Assembly: GCF_025060375.1 (NCBI RefSeq)
Contig: NZ_JANXCG010000056.1
Coordinates: 1-60,136, forward strand
From: Meiothermus sp.
GTDB taxonomy: Bacteria > Deinococcota > Deinococci > Deinococcales > Thermaceae
Length of the DNA stretch: 60,136 nt
Reading direction: 5' to 3'
The translations under genes were made by a program, and so were the position numbers. Below are positions 1 through 9,194 of the stretch, in pieces (position 1 is the stretch's first letter; each line of letters begins with the position of its first letter). The notes under the pieces are model-generated. The model did no database searches, was not told the DNA's origin, and was given only the letters and a program-made list of their open reading frames with translations.

Positions 1-63
1 GGAGTTCCCGGGCCTTCCGCGCTCCCCGCAAAACCTCTTTGCCAACCGTGGTAAGCTGCATCC

Positions 64-103
64 GTGGGGACCCCCTCTCTCCTGGAGTGGTCCCCACATT
101 TTT
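64..103 (+). terminator. Left-edge intrinsic terminator
   Basis: Perfect 9-bp inverted repeat GTGGGGACC (64-72) and GGTCCCCAC (89-97), followed at once by ATTTTT, which is the form of a rho-independent terminator on the plus strand. In the frame starting at base 1 a TAA stop lies at 52-54, so a plus-strand gene entering from the left could end there; only 17 codons are visible, too few to identify it. A competing minus-strand reading of the same bases is given in the findings. Confidence 0.5.
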
Positions 104-465
104 ACTCCTCCAGTCTCACATGTGTCTGGCCGGGTTCAGGGATGGGCCATGCGGCCCCAGCCCCTAGGGTTCTTTTGAGGCCAGCCTCTACGATCCGAAC
201 ACCCCCGCTCAGGCCTCCGCCATCCTGTCTGCCCCTCCGGTCCTGCTAACCCCGCCCGCACCCCCCCAACTGCCCGGCCCAGGCCGGACAGACCAAGCGG
301 TGTCCGAACCGACGGTTCCGGTTCCAGGGTGCTGAGCAGCGGCCAGGCCACCCTCCCCTCGCAGGCCGGCAAAAACCGCTTGCAACGGTCCGTAGCAAAA
401 CCCGAAGGCCATCCCAACTCGGAGACCTGCCGACGAAGACCCATCCTACTTCTCGAAAGAGCCTT
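104..465. other. Gene-poor interval, 362 bp
   Basis: No reading frame here has convincing codon use or a start site, and neither strand shows the conserved blocks of RNase P RNA, tmRNA or SRP RNA. The only local symmetry noticed is a CACATGTG octamer at 117-124 flanked by CCAG (110-113) and CTGG (126-129). The right end carries the start region of the amidase gene. Confidence 0.4.
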
Positions 466-471
466 TAGACT
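466..471 (+). promoter_or_regulatory. Leaderless-type -10 of amidase gene
   Basis: TAGACT ends 9 bases before the TTG start at 481. The same hexamer serves as the probable -10 of the DUF4160, PaaX-like and mnmA genes in this window. No convincing -35 was seen. The TAG inside it is also the in-frame stop that bounds the amidase frame on its 5' side. Confidence 0.4.
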
Positions 472-480
472 AAGGCCGCT

Positions 481-1665
481 TTGAGGACCCTACCGCTCCT
501 TTTGCTCCTTTTGGCAACAGGCGTGCGAAGCCAAGACATCCCGCCGGTGCGCGTGGGTGGACACCCGGGTTTCACCCGGGTGGTTCTCGACCTGCCCAAA
601 GGGGCCACCTACGAGATAGAGCCCCTGGGCGCAGCGCTTCGGGTTACCCTGAGAGGGGTAGGGGTAAGCCCTGGGATACGGTTCGTAGAGCGGCCTGAGC
701 TGGCCGGGTACGTGCTGGAACAGCACGAGGATAGGGCGGTGTTGCTGTTGCTCACCCCCCAGGGCGCCACCCCTCGATCGGGCTACCGCACCTTATCCCT
801 CCCCGCTTTGGAAGGGGAGGGTGAGCGGCTGGTGGTTGACCTCTCAGGGGCCTTCGTGGATAGGAGCCCGCTTACCCCACAACCCGCCTTCCGCTTCGTT
901 AGGGCCAGCGGACGGCGCTTCTCGGTGGTGGTGGACGCCGGTCATGGGGGAAGCGACCCAGGAGCCCTAGGACCGGTGGCGGAGAAATGGGTCACCCTGG
1001 AGCTAGCCCTACGGGTGCGCCGCTTCCTCCAGGAGGCTGGGGTAGAGGTGGTCTTGACCCGAGAGGGGGATACGGCCCTTTCCGCTGACAAGCGGACCGA
1101 CCTGTCGTACCGAGCGGCGCTGGCCAACGGCAAACACCTGTTCGTCTCCATCCACGCCAACGCTGCCCCGCCTGGGAAGGCCGAGGGATGGTGTGGTCTG
1201 GAGGTCTACTACCACGGCCCACCCGGGGCACGGCCCTTTTTCCCCTCCCCTGCACCGCTGCCCCCCACCCCATCCCCTCTGGTCACCACGCCCATGGAGC
1301 TCGCCGCACCGCTTCAGCCGGGAGGGCTCGAGCCCACCCCAACCGACCTCGAGGACACCCCCTCCCCCGCTCCAAGGATGAACTCTCTGCGCCGTCAGGA
1401 GCTCTCCCGGAGCCTGGCCAGCCGCGTGCTGGCCCACATGCTGGGGACCACCGCAGCCTTCAACCGAGGGGTGCGCAGCGCCGACTTCTACGTGTTGCGC
1501 CACACCACAGTGCCAGCTGTTCTGGTTGAGGTTGGCTACCTTAGCCACCCCCTGGAGGGGTTGAACCTCACCGACCCCCACTACCTCGACCGGCTGGCCT
1601 ACGGCCTTGCTCAAGGGGTGCTCGCCTACCTGGAAAACGACCACCCGCTGGAACCCAGCCCCTAG
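481..1665 (+). CDS. N-acetylmuramoyl-L-alanine amidase (Amidase_3)
   Basis: Exported peptidoglycan hydrolase of 394 aa that should cut the bond between MurNAc and L-alanine during wall turnover or cell separation. A Leu-rich signal peptide covers residues 1-17. Residues about 20-130 are a beta-rich AMIN-like targeting region. The Amidase_3 catalytic domain starts near 147, with zinc ligands apparent at H155 (VDAGHGG), E168 and H225 (VSIHANA) and the catalytic Glu at E370 (VLVEVGYLSH). An in-frame TAG at 466 leaves TTG 481 as the earliest start, and it gives a clean signal peptide. A Pro-rich insertion (about residues 247-310) interrupts the catalytic domain between the zinc site and the C-terminal helix. 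That position matches the regulatory-helix region of AmiB/AmiC-type enzymes, so the insertion may be regulatory; this is inference. Confidence 0.88.
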   Translation: MRTLPLLLLLLATGVRSQDIPPVRVGGHPGFTRVVLDLPKGATYEIEPLGAALRVTLRGVGVSPGIRFVERPELAGYVLEQHEDRAVLLLLTPQGATPRSGYRTLSLPALEGEGERLVVDLSGAFVDRSPLTPQPAFRFVRASGRRFSVVVDAGHGGSDPGALGPVAEKWVTLELALRVRRFLQEAGVEVVLTREGDTALSADKRTDLSYRAALANGKHLFVSIHANAAPPGKAEGWCGLEVYYHGPPGARPFFPSPAPLPPTPSPLVTTPMELAAPLQPGGLEPTPTDLEDTPSPAPRMNSLRRQELSRSLASRVLAHMLGTTAAFNRGVRSADFYVLRHTTVPAVLVEVGYLSHPLEGLNLTDPHYLDRLAYGLAQGVLAYLENDHPLEPSP

Positions 1666-1690
1666 GCTGGCAGCGTCCGGCCCCGTCTGC

Positions 1691-1696
1691 TACCCT
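1691..1696 (+). promoter_or_regulatory. Leaderless-type -10 of cation exchanger
   Basis: TACCCT followed by 7 bases and then ATG 1704, with no Shine-Dalgarno between. This fits transcription starting at or next to the start codon. Confidence 0.4.
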
Positions 1697-1703
1697 ACTG
1701 GGC

Positions 1704-2669
1704 ATGGACTGGCTCCTGAACCTCCTGCTGATTGCGCTAGGCGTGGTGCTCCTGTACTTTGGGGGAGAGGCCTTGGTCAAAAATGCGGTGGTGTTGGCCC
1801 GAAGCTGGGGGGTGAGCACCATGGTGGTGGGGCTGACAGTGGTGGCCTTCGGGACCAGCAGCCCCGAGCTGGCCGCCAGCCTGGCAGCCGCGCTTTCAGG
1901 CAGTCCAGCCATCGCCCTTGGGAACGTGGTGGGCTCCAATATCCTGAACATCTTGCTCATCCTGGGCCTCACAGCCCTAATTCAACCCATCAGAACCCAG
2001 GCCCTTTTCATCAAACGGGAGATGCCCATCTTGATTGGAACCACGGCCCTGCTCTTTCCCATGGTCTACTTTGACGGGCAGATCGGCCGCGGGGAGGGAA
2101 TCTTGCTGCTGCTTCTGCTCGGCCTTTACATCTGGTTCCTGTTCCGGGATGGTGAGGAAAGCGCGGAGGTACAGCAAGAATTCGACCAGGAGTACGGCCG
2201 GCCCTCGCAGGCAAGCTGGAAAAGCTACCTTGGGGTCGTTCTAGGGCTGGTGCTGCTGGGCGTGGGGGCTCGCGTCCTCACGAAAGGATCGGTTGCCCTG
2301 GCCCAGGCCCTTGGGGTGCCCGAGCTGGTCATCGGCCTCACGGTGGTTGCTTTGGGCACCAGCCTCCCCGAGGTGGCGGCCTCCATTACCGCCGCCCTGC
2401 GGCATGAGCCGGACATCGCTTTGGGCAACATCGTAGGCTCAAACATCTTCAACATCCTGGGTATCCTGGGCGCCACGGCCTCGGTGGCGCCGATAAGCCT
2501 CCCTTGGGAGAGCGTGGCCCGGGACGCATGGGTAATGCTTGGGGCCAGCCTTTTGCTCTGGCCTTTTCTGGCCACAGGGCTACGCCTAGGGCGACGCGAA
2601 GGTGGGGTTTTTCTGGGCCTGTATGCCCTTTACATCGTCTGGATTCTGCACAGCTCGCAAGGGGCCTAG
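1704..2669 (+). CDS. Calcium/sodium antiporter, CaCA family
   Basis: Integral membrane cation exchanger of 321 aa with about ten hydrophobic segments, related to YrbG and the K+-dependent Na+/Ca2+ exchangers. The two alpha-repeats that define the family are both clear. The first has FGTSSPELAAS and GNVVGSNILN in the N-terminal half; the second has LGTSLPEVAAS and GNIVGSNIFN in the C-terminal half. The acidic residue of each PE motif lines the ion site in the family. The two halves are separated by a charged cytoplasmic loop (about residues 150-175). A second, divergent paralogue lies at 29937-30860. Ion specificity cannot be read from sequence. It is convergent with holA, whose stop codon lies 2 bases away. 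Confidence 0.9.
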   Translation: MDWLLNLLLIALGVVLLYFGGEALVKNAVVLARSWGVSTMVVGLTVVAFGTSSPELAASLAAALSGSPAIALGNVVGSNILNILLILGLTALIQPIRTQALFIKREMPILIGTTALLFPMVYFDGQIGRGEGILLLLLLGLYIWFLFRDGEESAEVQQEFDQEYGRPSQASWKSYLGVVLGLVLLGVGARVLTKGSVALAQALGVPELVIGLTVVALGTSLPEVAASITAALRHEPDIALGNIVGSNIFNILGILGATASVAPISLPWESVARDAWVMLGASLLLWPFLATGLRLGRREGGVFLGLYALYIVWILHSSQGA

Positions 2670-2671
2670 CC

Positions 2672-3580
2672 CTAGGGGGAGCAAAGCCCCACCACTGCCC
2701 GCTCCAGGGCCAGGCGTGGGTCCTTCCCGGTTTTGGCCGCCAGCTCGGCTTCCAAAAGGATTTCCAGGGCCCGCCCCACTGCCTCGCCGCTCATCCCCTT
2801 GGCCAGGGACAAGGCCTGCTTGGCGGCGAGAGGGTGAAGGCCAAGGGCTTTCGCCAAAGCCCCCTCCCCAAGGAAAGGTTCATCCCGCAGGAGGGCCCAA
2901 GCCTTGGCCACCTGCACGTACTGCCAGGAAAGAGCCGCCAGGATGCGCAAAGGGTCTTCACCCCGCTCCAGAAGGTCGCGCCCTAGGCGCAAGGCTTGGG
3001 TGAGCCGGCCCTCCGCAGTGGCGCGCACCAGCTCAAACCCCGAAAGGGGAGGGTCCAGGGCCACCAGGGCCTGTACCTTTTCCAGGGTGAGGGGAGGGGT
3101 TGCTAGGGTGAGCTTGCGCAGCTCCTGATCGAGGGCCTCCAGGCCCATGGGGTTCTCCCTACCCCCCACCAGGCCAGCCAGGTAGGAGGCAACCGCCCCG
3201 CTCAGCCTAAGCCCGTGGTGGCGGGCGCGGTTGGCTACCCACTGGGCCAGCTCCCTGGGGCCTGGGACGGGGTGGTCGCGCCTTTGGGCCCTCTCGGCGT
3301 ACCAGCGGCCCCGGGACGCGCTCGGCTTGGGATCAAGGAGCAGGACCACAGCCCCTTTAGGCAGGGCTTCCAGCACCTCCCGCAAGGGCTTCCAGTCGGC
3401 CTCGGCCAGCTCGCGCAGGTCCACCAGGGCTCCACCAGGACCAAACAGCCCCCCCTGAACCTCCTGAGCCACGAGAGCGGCGTCGGGAGGCACCAAGCGG
3501 AGCGGAAGACCCTGCAGGCGGGCCTCCTGCAGGAGGGCCTCGCGAGCTAAGAAGGGCTCACCGGTGAAGACCAGTATCAT
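2672..3580 (-). CDS. holA: DNA polymerase III subunit delta
   Basis: Clamp-loader delta subunit (302 aa), the wrench that opens the beta sliding clamp in the DnaX complex. The N-terminus (MILVFTGEPFLAREAL) is the usual opening of HolA proteins. The remainder follows the three-domain AAA+-like layout without a functional ATP site, as expected for delta. The C-terminal helical collar region is rich in Ala and Leu (LSWQYVQVAKAW). The ATG start overlaps the stop of the upstream DUF4160 gene by 4 bases (ATGA), so the two are co-transcribed and probably translationally coupled. Confidence 0.9.
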   Translation of the reverse strand: MILVFTGEPFLAREALLQEARLQGLPLRLVPPDAALVAQEVQGGLFGPGGALVDLRELAEADWKPLREVLEALPKGAVVLLLDPKPSASRGRWYAERAQRRDHPVPGPRELAQWVANRARHHGLRLSGAVASYLAGLVGGRENPMGLEALDQELRKLTLATPPLTLEKVQALVALDPPLSGFELVRATAEGRLTQALRLGRDLLERGEDPLRILAALSWQYVQVAKAWALLRDEPFLGEGALAKALGLHPLAAKQALSLAKGMSGEAVGRALEILLEAELAAKTGKDPRLALERAVVGLCSP

Positions 3581-3900
3581 TGCGCCGGCGTCTCGGTCTC
3601 GGGCGCGGTGGAAAGGGGGGCGGGCTTTCGAGGGTCTTCCTCCTCAGGAAGCCGGACCCCTTGGGTTTTGGCGTAATCCCACCAGAGCTGCAGGAGCTGG
3701 GGCTCGAGCTCCATGGTCATCCCCTGGGCCCGGTTGAGCTCGTTGCGGGGCAGGCCGTTGTTGACCACCAGCCCCACCGGGTCTAGGGTAAACTTGGCCC
3801 AGGCCTGGCCGTCCCGGGTCACGTACACATGCGGCTTCTCCTGGGCGCTGCCCGACTTTACGTAGAAGCGGAAACCAGCGCGGCGCAAAAGGGTCAGCAC
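3577..3900 (-). CDS. DUF4160 domain protein
   Basis: Small soluble protein of 107 aa. Residues 8-56 match the DUF4160 pattern: an R/Y-F-Y strand, an HVYV strand and an AKFTLDPV strand, followed by a helix ending in NELNRA. The C-terminal 35 residues are Pro/Glu-rich and probably disordered. DUF4160 has no established biochemical function. It is often encoded beside DUF2442 proteins in gene pairs resembling toxin-antitoxin modules, but no DUF2442 gene is here, and its close coupling to holA is more suggestive of a housekeeping role. The start is GTG 3900, six bases downstream of a TAGACT -10. Confidence 0.7.
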   Translation of the reverse strand: MLTLLRRAGFRFYVKSGSAQEKPHVYVTRDGQAWAKFTLDPVGLVVNNGLPRNELNRAQGMTMELEPQLLQLWWDYAKTQGVRLPEEEDPRKPAPLSTAPETETPAQ

Positions 3901-3906
3901 GCCCTT

Positions 3907-3912
3907 AGTCTA
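3907..3912 (-). promoter_or_regulatory. Leaderless-type -10 of DUF4160-holA operon
   Basis: On the minus strand TAGACT, then six bases, then GTG 3900. It lies 22 bases from the divergent -10 of the haem-protein gene, so the two promoters share a very short control region. Confidence 0.45.
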
Positions 3913-3933
3913 CTGTCTTGAACCCAGCGCCGG

Positions 3934-3939
3934 TAGAAT
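3934..3939 (+). promoter_or_regulatory. -10 of haem-c protein gene
   Basis: TAGAAT, then ten bases, then GTG 3950. An AGGAG (3943-3947) lies only two bases from the GTG, too close for a normal Shine-Dalgarno, so a leaderless or near-leaderless mRNA is more likely. Confidence 0.4.
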
Positions 3940-3949
3940 TGCAGGAGCG

Positions 3950-4615
3950 GTGCTGCGGCTTCGGTTTATCCTGGCTCTGGCCATACTGGCGGGGTTCTTC
4001 TTCTACAGCTGGCGCGGCTTGGGCGAGCTTTTCCGGGAGCGAGGCCGCTACACCGATGCGCTGGGTCTGATCCCCGCGGCCACCCCTCCACTGCGGTTTG
4101 GGGTGCCCTCTTTGCAGGAGCTGGCGGTCCGCTACCACCTGGACCCCAAACAGGCCACCTGCGCCCTCTGCCATGTAGGGGCCGAGGGGAGTGGGAATTT
4201 CAACCCTTTCGGCCAGGACTACCGGGCCGCAGTGCAGCGGCTCTTAGCGGAGATGGAAGGTGCCGAGCGCAAGAGCATCTTCCAGCTCAGCCCGACCCAG
4301 GTTCGCCAGGCCCTCGCGGAGGCTACCCGCGACGGTTTGGACTCGGATGGGGACGGCTACGACAACGACCTGGAGCTGCTCTTCGGCTTCCACCCCGGGG
4401 ACGGGGCCTCTCGGCCCAGTCGGCCGGCCGAGGTTCTGCTGGTCCATCGGGAGCGGCTACGCCAGGCGGCGCGCTCGAGCCAGCTCGAAGCCCTCCTGCG
4501 CCGGGGAGCAGGAAGACCAGCGGACCCGGGTTTCTGGGGTCACCCGGAAGGAGGCATCCCCCTAGTGCGGCTCGAGCGGCTGGCGCTATACCAGGCCGCG
4601 CTGGAGGCCCCCTAG
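3950..4615 (+). CDS. Membrane-anchored monohaem cytochrome c-like protein
   Basis: 221 aa. One N-terminal membrane segment (residues 5-20, [13 protein letters not shown]) anchors a periplasmic domain. A single haem-c motif CALCH sits at residues 71-75. A calcium-binding-type loop [10 protein letters not shown] (131-140), as in thrombospondin type-3 or dockerin repeats, lies in the middle of the soluble domain. Haem would be attached covalently on the outer face by the cytochrome maturation system. The family is not one I can name. No partner oxidase or reductase lies next to it, so its redox role is unknown. The axial sixth ligand is not obvious; M102 and several His residues are candidates. 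It is convergent with carA, overlapping by 4 bases. Confidence 0.65.
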   Translation: MLRLRFILALAILAGFFFYSWRGLGELFRERGRYTDALGLIPAATPPLRFGVPSLQELAVRYHLDPKQATCALCHVGAEGSGNFNPFGQDYRAAVQRLLAEMEGAERKSIFQLSPTQVRQALAEATRDGLDSDGDGYDNDLELLFGFHPGDGASRPSRPAEVLLVHRERLRQAARSSQLEALLRRGAGRPADPGFWGHPEGGIPLVRLERLALYQAALEAP

Positions 4616-5778
4616 ATGCCCAGGCTCCCCACCCGCTGCTTCTCCACCGGAAGCCCAGTCAGCCCGTTGAAGGCGTCTACCTCCTCCAAGAAGCGGTGGA
4701 ACAGGTAAAGCGAGTCGTGGGGGCCAGGACAGGCTTCGGGGTGGTACTGGACGCTGAAGACCGGATAGCGCAGGTGGGCCATACCCTCCAGCGTCCCGTC
4801 GTTGAGGTTGATGTGGGTAGGCCTGAAGTCCTTGAGGGTGTCAGGGTCTACCGCGTAGCCGTGGTTTTGGCTGGTGATTTCAATCTTGCCGGTGAGCAGG
4901 TTCTTGACCGGGTGGTTGGCCCCCCGGTGGCCGAACTTGAGCTTAAAGGTGCGCCCCCCTGCCGCCAGGCCCAGCAGCTGGTGCCCCAGGCAGATGCCAA
5001 AGGTAGGCAGAAGGCCCATCAGCTTCCAGAGGGTCTCGTGGGCGTAGCGGGGCATGCTAGGGTCGCCGGGTCCGTTGGAGACGAAGAGGCCGTGGGGCTC
5101 TAGGGCCATAATCTGCGCCGGGCCGGTCTTGCCCGGCACCACGATCAGCTCAAACCCCAGCTCGGCCATGTAGCGCATCTGGGCGTGCTTGATGCCGAAG
5201 TCCATCACCACCACCCGGCGGGAGCCTTTGAAGGTGGGGAACTGGTAGGGTAGCGGGGTGGAGACCTCCGGCGTCATGTCCCGCCCGTCAATGTCGGTCC
5301 AGCGGCGCGCCTCTTCCTGCAGGGCCGAGAGGTCTTCTGGGGTAAAGCGATGGTCAGGTGAACCAAAGTAGCTGGCATGGGCAATCACCCCCTTGAGCAC
5401 ACCCCCCTCGCGAATTTTGCGCACCAGGGCCCGGGTATCTATGCCCTCCAGCCCCACCACACCGGTGTCCTGAAGGAACGCCTCCAGGCTCTGCTGAGCC
5501 CGGGGGCCCGCAGCATAGCGGCTGAACTCCCGGGCCACAAAGCCTCGCACCCAGGGCCGGTTGCTCTCCATGTCAAAGACGTTCACCCCATAGTTGCCCT
5601 GGTGGGGGTAGGTCATCACCACAATCTGCCCGTTGTAGCTAGGGTCGGTCAGGATTTCCTGATAACCGGTCTGGGCGGTGTTGAAGACCACCTCCCCCAC
5701 ACTCTTGCCCCGGTGCCCAAAGGCGTAGCCGTGGTAGACGGTCCCGTCCTCCAGCACCAACACTGCGCGCTCTCTCAT
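4612..5778 (-). CDS. carA: Carbamoyl-phosphate synthase small subunit
   Basis: Glutaminase subunit (388 aa from ATG 5778) that supplies ammonia to CarB for carbamoyl phosphate, the shared precursor of arginine and pyrimidines. The N-terminal CPSase_sm_chain domain starts ALVLEDG-like (residues 4-11). The C-terminal class-I glutamine amidotransferase domain holds the nucleophile in [11 protein letters not shown] and the His/Glu pair in [12 protein letters not shown] 12 bases further upstream is also in frame; ATG 5778 is preferred because GGGGGATGAG sits directly before it. It is the last gene of the argG-argH-NAGS-carA run. The large subunit carB is not in the window. Confidence 0.93.
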   Translation of the reverse strand: MRERAVLVLEDGTVYHGYAFGHRGKSVGEVVFNTAQTGYQEILTDPSYNGQIVVMTYPHQGNYGVNVFDMESNRPWVRGFVAREFSRYAAGPRAQQSLEAFLQDTGVVGLEGIDTRALVRKIREGGVLKGVIAHASYFGSPDHRFTPEDLSALQEEARRWTDIDGRDMTPEVSTPLPYQFPTFKGSRRVVVMDFGIKHAQMRYMAELGFELIVVPGKTGPAQIMALEPHGLFVSNGPGDPSMPRYAHETLWKLMGLLPTFGICLGHQLLGLAAGGRTFKLKFGHRGANHPVKNLLTGKIEITSQNHGYAVDPDTLKDFRPTHINLNDGTLEGMAHLRYPVFSVQYHPEACPGPHDSLYLFHRFLEEVDAFNGLTGLPVEKQRVGSLGI

Positions 5779-5796
5779 CTCATCCCCCACTCCATC

Positions 5797-6351
5797 CTAC
5801 GGGCCACTGGTGGGCCTTTTGTAAGCCTCTTCCGGGCTCAGGATCTTGGTCACCCCAATCTCACGGCAGTTGTCGTAAAAGGGGCAGGCGCTGCACTCGG
5901 CGTAGACCTTGGGCGGCAGGGCTTCGCGGGTGGTCACGTGGTAGCCCAGGCTGGTGAAGAACCGAACCTGCAGCGTCCAGGCGAAGATCTGAGGAATGCC
6001 CAGGTCCTTGGCCTCCCGCTCGGCGGCCAGGGCAATCCAGCGCCCCAAACCCTGCCCCTGCCGCTCAGGGTGGATGGCCAGCCCCCGCACCTCAGCGATG
6101 TCGTGCCAAAGGATGTGCAGGGCCCCGCTCCCAACGATGTGGCCGTCCTCGTCCTCAAGTACGAAGAAGTCGCGCAGGTTCTCGTAGAGGTGGTTGTGGC
6201 TGCGCACCAGCATCAGGCCCCGTTCGGCCCAGTATCGGATGAGCTGGTAAATCTGGTCCACATCCTTTATGCGGGCCTTGCGCAGCTCCACGTCGGCCTC
6301 GCGGCGCACCTTGGGCAAAGGGGTGGTGGCCAGTTCAACGGGGTCGCTCAT
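5797..6351 (-). CDS. argA: N-acetylglutamate synthase, short GNAT type
   Basis: Acetyl-CoA-dependent GNAT enzyme of 184 aa. Inference from context and fold: it acetylates glutamate in the first step of arginine synthesis, like the stand-alone short synthases and the GNAT domain fused to ArgH in some bacteria. The GNAT core is visible from residue 22 ([15 protein letters not shown]) through the acetyl-CoA loop ([13 protein letters not shown]). The C-terminus has a Cys cluster C-x2-C-x5-C ([11 protein letters not shown]) typical of this short synthase group. It overlaps argH by 4 bases (ATGA), a strong sign of functional coupling. A general protein acetyltransferase is the alternative but is less likely here. 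Confidence 0.78.
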   Translation of the reverse strand: MSDPVELATTPLPKVRREADVELRKARIKDVDQIYQLIRYWAERGLMLVRSHNHLYENLRDFFVLEDEDGHIVGSGALHILWHDIAEVRGLAIHPERQGQGLGRWIALAAEREAKDLGIPQIFAWTLQVRFFTSLGYHVTTREALPPKVYAECSACPFYDNCREIGVTKILSPEEAYKRPTSGP

Positions 6352-7742
6352 GCCTCTACCTCAATCTTGGCCTGGCTAAGGGCCTGCCGCACCGCTTCAG
6401 GCGCGGTACCCCCGTAGCTTTTTCGGCGGTGGATGGCCGTCTCCAAACGGGTGAGGGATAGGGCCTCCTCGCCGAACAAAGGATGGAAGCCTTGCAGCTC
6501 AGCGAGGCTCAGGTCGCGCAGCTCCTTGCCCGACTCAGCGCAGTGGCGCACAACGCGCCCTACCACATGGTGGGCCTCCCGGAAGGGCACCCCCCGCAGG
6601 GCCAGGTAGTCGGCCAGTTCGGTAGCCAGGGAAAAGCCCGACTCGGCGGCTCGAGCCATGGCTTCGGGGTTCCAGCGGAGGCCCGGCAACATGGCCGCAA
6701 GCAGCCGGACCGAGGCCCGGTAGGTGTCCACCGCATCGAAGAGGGGTTCCTTGTCCTCCTGGAGGTCTTTGTTGTAGGCCAGGGGAAGCCCCTTGGTCAG
6801 GGTGGCCAGGGCCACGAAACTCCCCAGCACCCGCCCCACCTTGGCCCGGATCAGCTCCGCGTGGTCGGCGTTCTTCTTCTGGGGCATGATGGAGGAGCCG
6901 GTGGAGAAGGCATCCGGCAGGGTTACAAAGCCGAATTCAAAGGTGGAGTAGAGGACTATCTCCTCGGCCAGCCGCGAGAGGTGGACCTGACCAATGGTCA
7001 AAGCGGCCAGAGCTTCTAGGACGAAGTCGCGCGAGGCCACCGCATCCAGGGAGTTGCGCATGGGCCGGTCAAAACCCAGCGCCTGGGCCGTGTAGTGGCG
7101 GTCTATGGGAAAGCCCGTTCCCGCGAGCGCCGCCGCTCCCAAAGGGGACTCGTTGAGCCGCCTTAGCGCATCCTGGATACGTCCTGTGTCGCGGGTCAGC
7201 ATCTCGTAGTAGGCCAAGAACCAGTGGGAAAGGAGGACCGGCATGGCCCTCTGCAGGTGGGTATAGCCGGGCAGGACGAGGGGAGGCTCGAGGTACCGCT
7301 CAGCCTCCTCCACCAGCACCCTGCGCAAGGTCCTGAGTTCCTCCAGCAAGGCGGTGAGCTCACCCCGCAACCACAACCGCAGGTCAGTGGCCACCTGGTC
7401 GTTGCGGCTGCGAGCGGTGTGCAGCTTGCCCCCCACCGGGCCCACCAGCTCGGTGAGGCGGGCCTCTATGTTCATGTGCACGTCCTCGAGCTCCTCCCGC
7501 CAGGGAAAGCGGTCCTCCAGAATTTCCTGGCGCACCCTCAGAAGCCCCTGGCGAATCTGCTCGGCCTCCTCGGGGCTCAGGATGCCCTGGCGGGCCAGCA
7601 TGGCCGCATGGGCCAGCGAGCCCTCAATGTCCACCAGGGCGAGCCGCTGGTCGAAGCTCCAGGAGGCGTTGAACTCCTGCGCAATCTTGCTGGGCGCCTC
7701 GCTGAAGCGCCCTCCCCAGGTCCTCTGCAGCTTCCCGCTCAA
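6348..7742 (-). CDS. argH: Argininosuccinate lyase
   Basis: Homotetrameric fumarase/aspartase-superfamily enzyme (464 aa) that splits argininosuccinate into arginine and fumarate. The family signature [10 protein letters not shown], which carries the catalytic Ser loop, is intact. The N-terminus [19 protein letters not shown] and the HLQRAMP segment also match. Translation starts at TTG 7742, preceded by GGAGGGG at a spacing of three bases. It follows argG by 8 bases and overlaps the synthase gene downstream. Confidence 0.95.
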   Translation of the reverse strand: MSGKLQRTWGGRFSEAPSKIAQEFNASWSFDQRLALVDIEGSLAHAAMLARQGILSPEEAEQIRQGLLRVRQEILEDRFPWREELEDVHMNIEARLTELVGPVGGKLHTARSRNDQVATDLRLWLRGELTALLEELRTLRRVLVEEAERYLEPPLVLPGYTHLQRAMPVLLSHWFLAYYEMLTRDTGRIQDALRRLNESPLGAAALAGTGFPIDRHYTAQALGFDRPMRNSLDAVASRDFVLEALAALTIGQVHLSRLAEEIVLYSTFEFGFVTLPDAFSTGSSIMPQKKNADHAELIRAKVGRVLGSFVALATLTKGLPLAYNKDLQEDKEPLFDAVDTYRASVRLLAAMLPGLRWNPEAMARAAESGFSLATELADYLALRGVPFREAHHVVGRVVRHCAESGKELRDLSLAELQGFHPLFGEEALSLTRLETAIHRRKSYGGTAPEAVRQALSQAKIEVEA

Positions 7743-7750
7743 CGCCCCTC

Positions 7751-8944
<1,194 letters not shown>

Positions 8945-9044
8945 CCATTCACCTCTTGAGCCGGGAAGACGCCCCGCACGAAGCTACACACTACAGCCTC
9001 GCCCCGGCGGACACAACCACCGTCCACCCCCAACGCATCGCATA

Positions 9045-9073
9045 AGTATACGAAGCCCCTCCTGGTCAGTCAA
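9045..9073 (-). promoter_or_regulatory. argG operon promoter
   Basis: On the minus strand, -35 TTGACT (9068-9073), 17-bp spacer, -10 TATACT (9045-9050). Transcription should start near 9037, leaving a leader of about 93 bases before argG. It is one of the best sigma-70-type promoters in the window. Confidence 0.75.
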
Positions 9074-9111
9074 GTTCTCTCCCCCGGAGGGCAGGAGAAA
9101 CCGCCTCCTTA

Positions 9112-9130
9112 TCTGCATTTTTATAAAAGC
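9112..9130. promoter_or_regulatory. Possible ArgR (ARG box) site
   Basis: TGCATTTTTATA (9114-9125) resembles one orientation of the Bacillus-type ARG box (consensus CATGAATAAAAATKCAWG). It lies about 40 bp upstream of the argG -35. An arginine repressor would be the expected regulator of this operon, but the match covers mainly one half-site and there is no second box, so this is tentative. Confidence 0.3.
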
Positions 9131-9182
9131 CGTGGGGACAGCCCGCCCAAGCCTTCACCCCAACGGGGAAGGGGGCTTCTGG

Positions 9183-9188
9183 TAGCCT
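9183..9188 (+). promoter_or_regulatory. Leaderless-type -10 of plsY
   Basis: TAGCCT, six bases, ATG 9195. No Shine-Dalgarno is present. The divergent argG promoter is 110 bp away. Confidence 0.35.
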
Positions 9189-9194
9189 GGGCCC

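Noticed and set aside
97-99. Minus-strand gene starting at 99 and running off the left edge
   Set aside because: Only 33 codons, GC at third positions lower than in the real genes, and the same bases form a perfect terminator on the other strand; left as a possibility in the findings.
1-480. RNase P RNA, tmRNA or SRP RNA in the gene-poor left end
   Set aside because: Checked both strands by eye for their conserved cores and found none.
3577-3900. DUF4160 as the toxin of a toxin-antitoxin pair
   Set aside because: No DUF2442 or other small partner gene adjoins; the coupled neighbour is holA.
5377-6417. 346-codon plus-strand frame across carA and the acetyltransferase
   Set aside because: Shadow of two recognised minus-strand genes.
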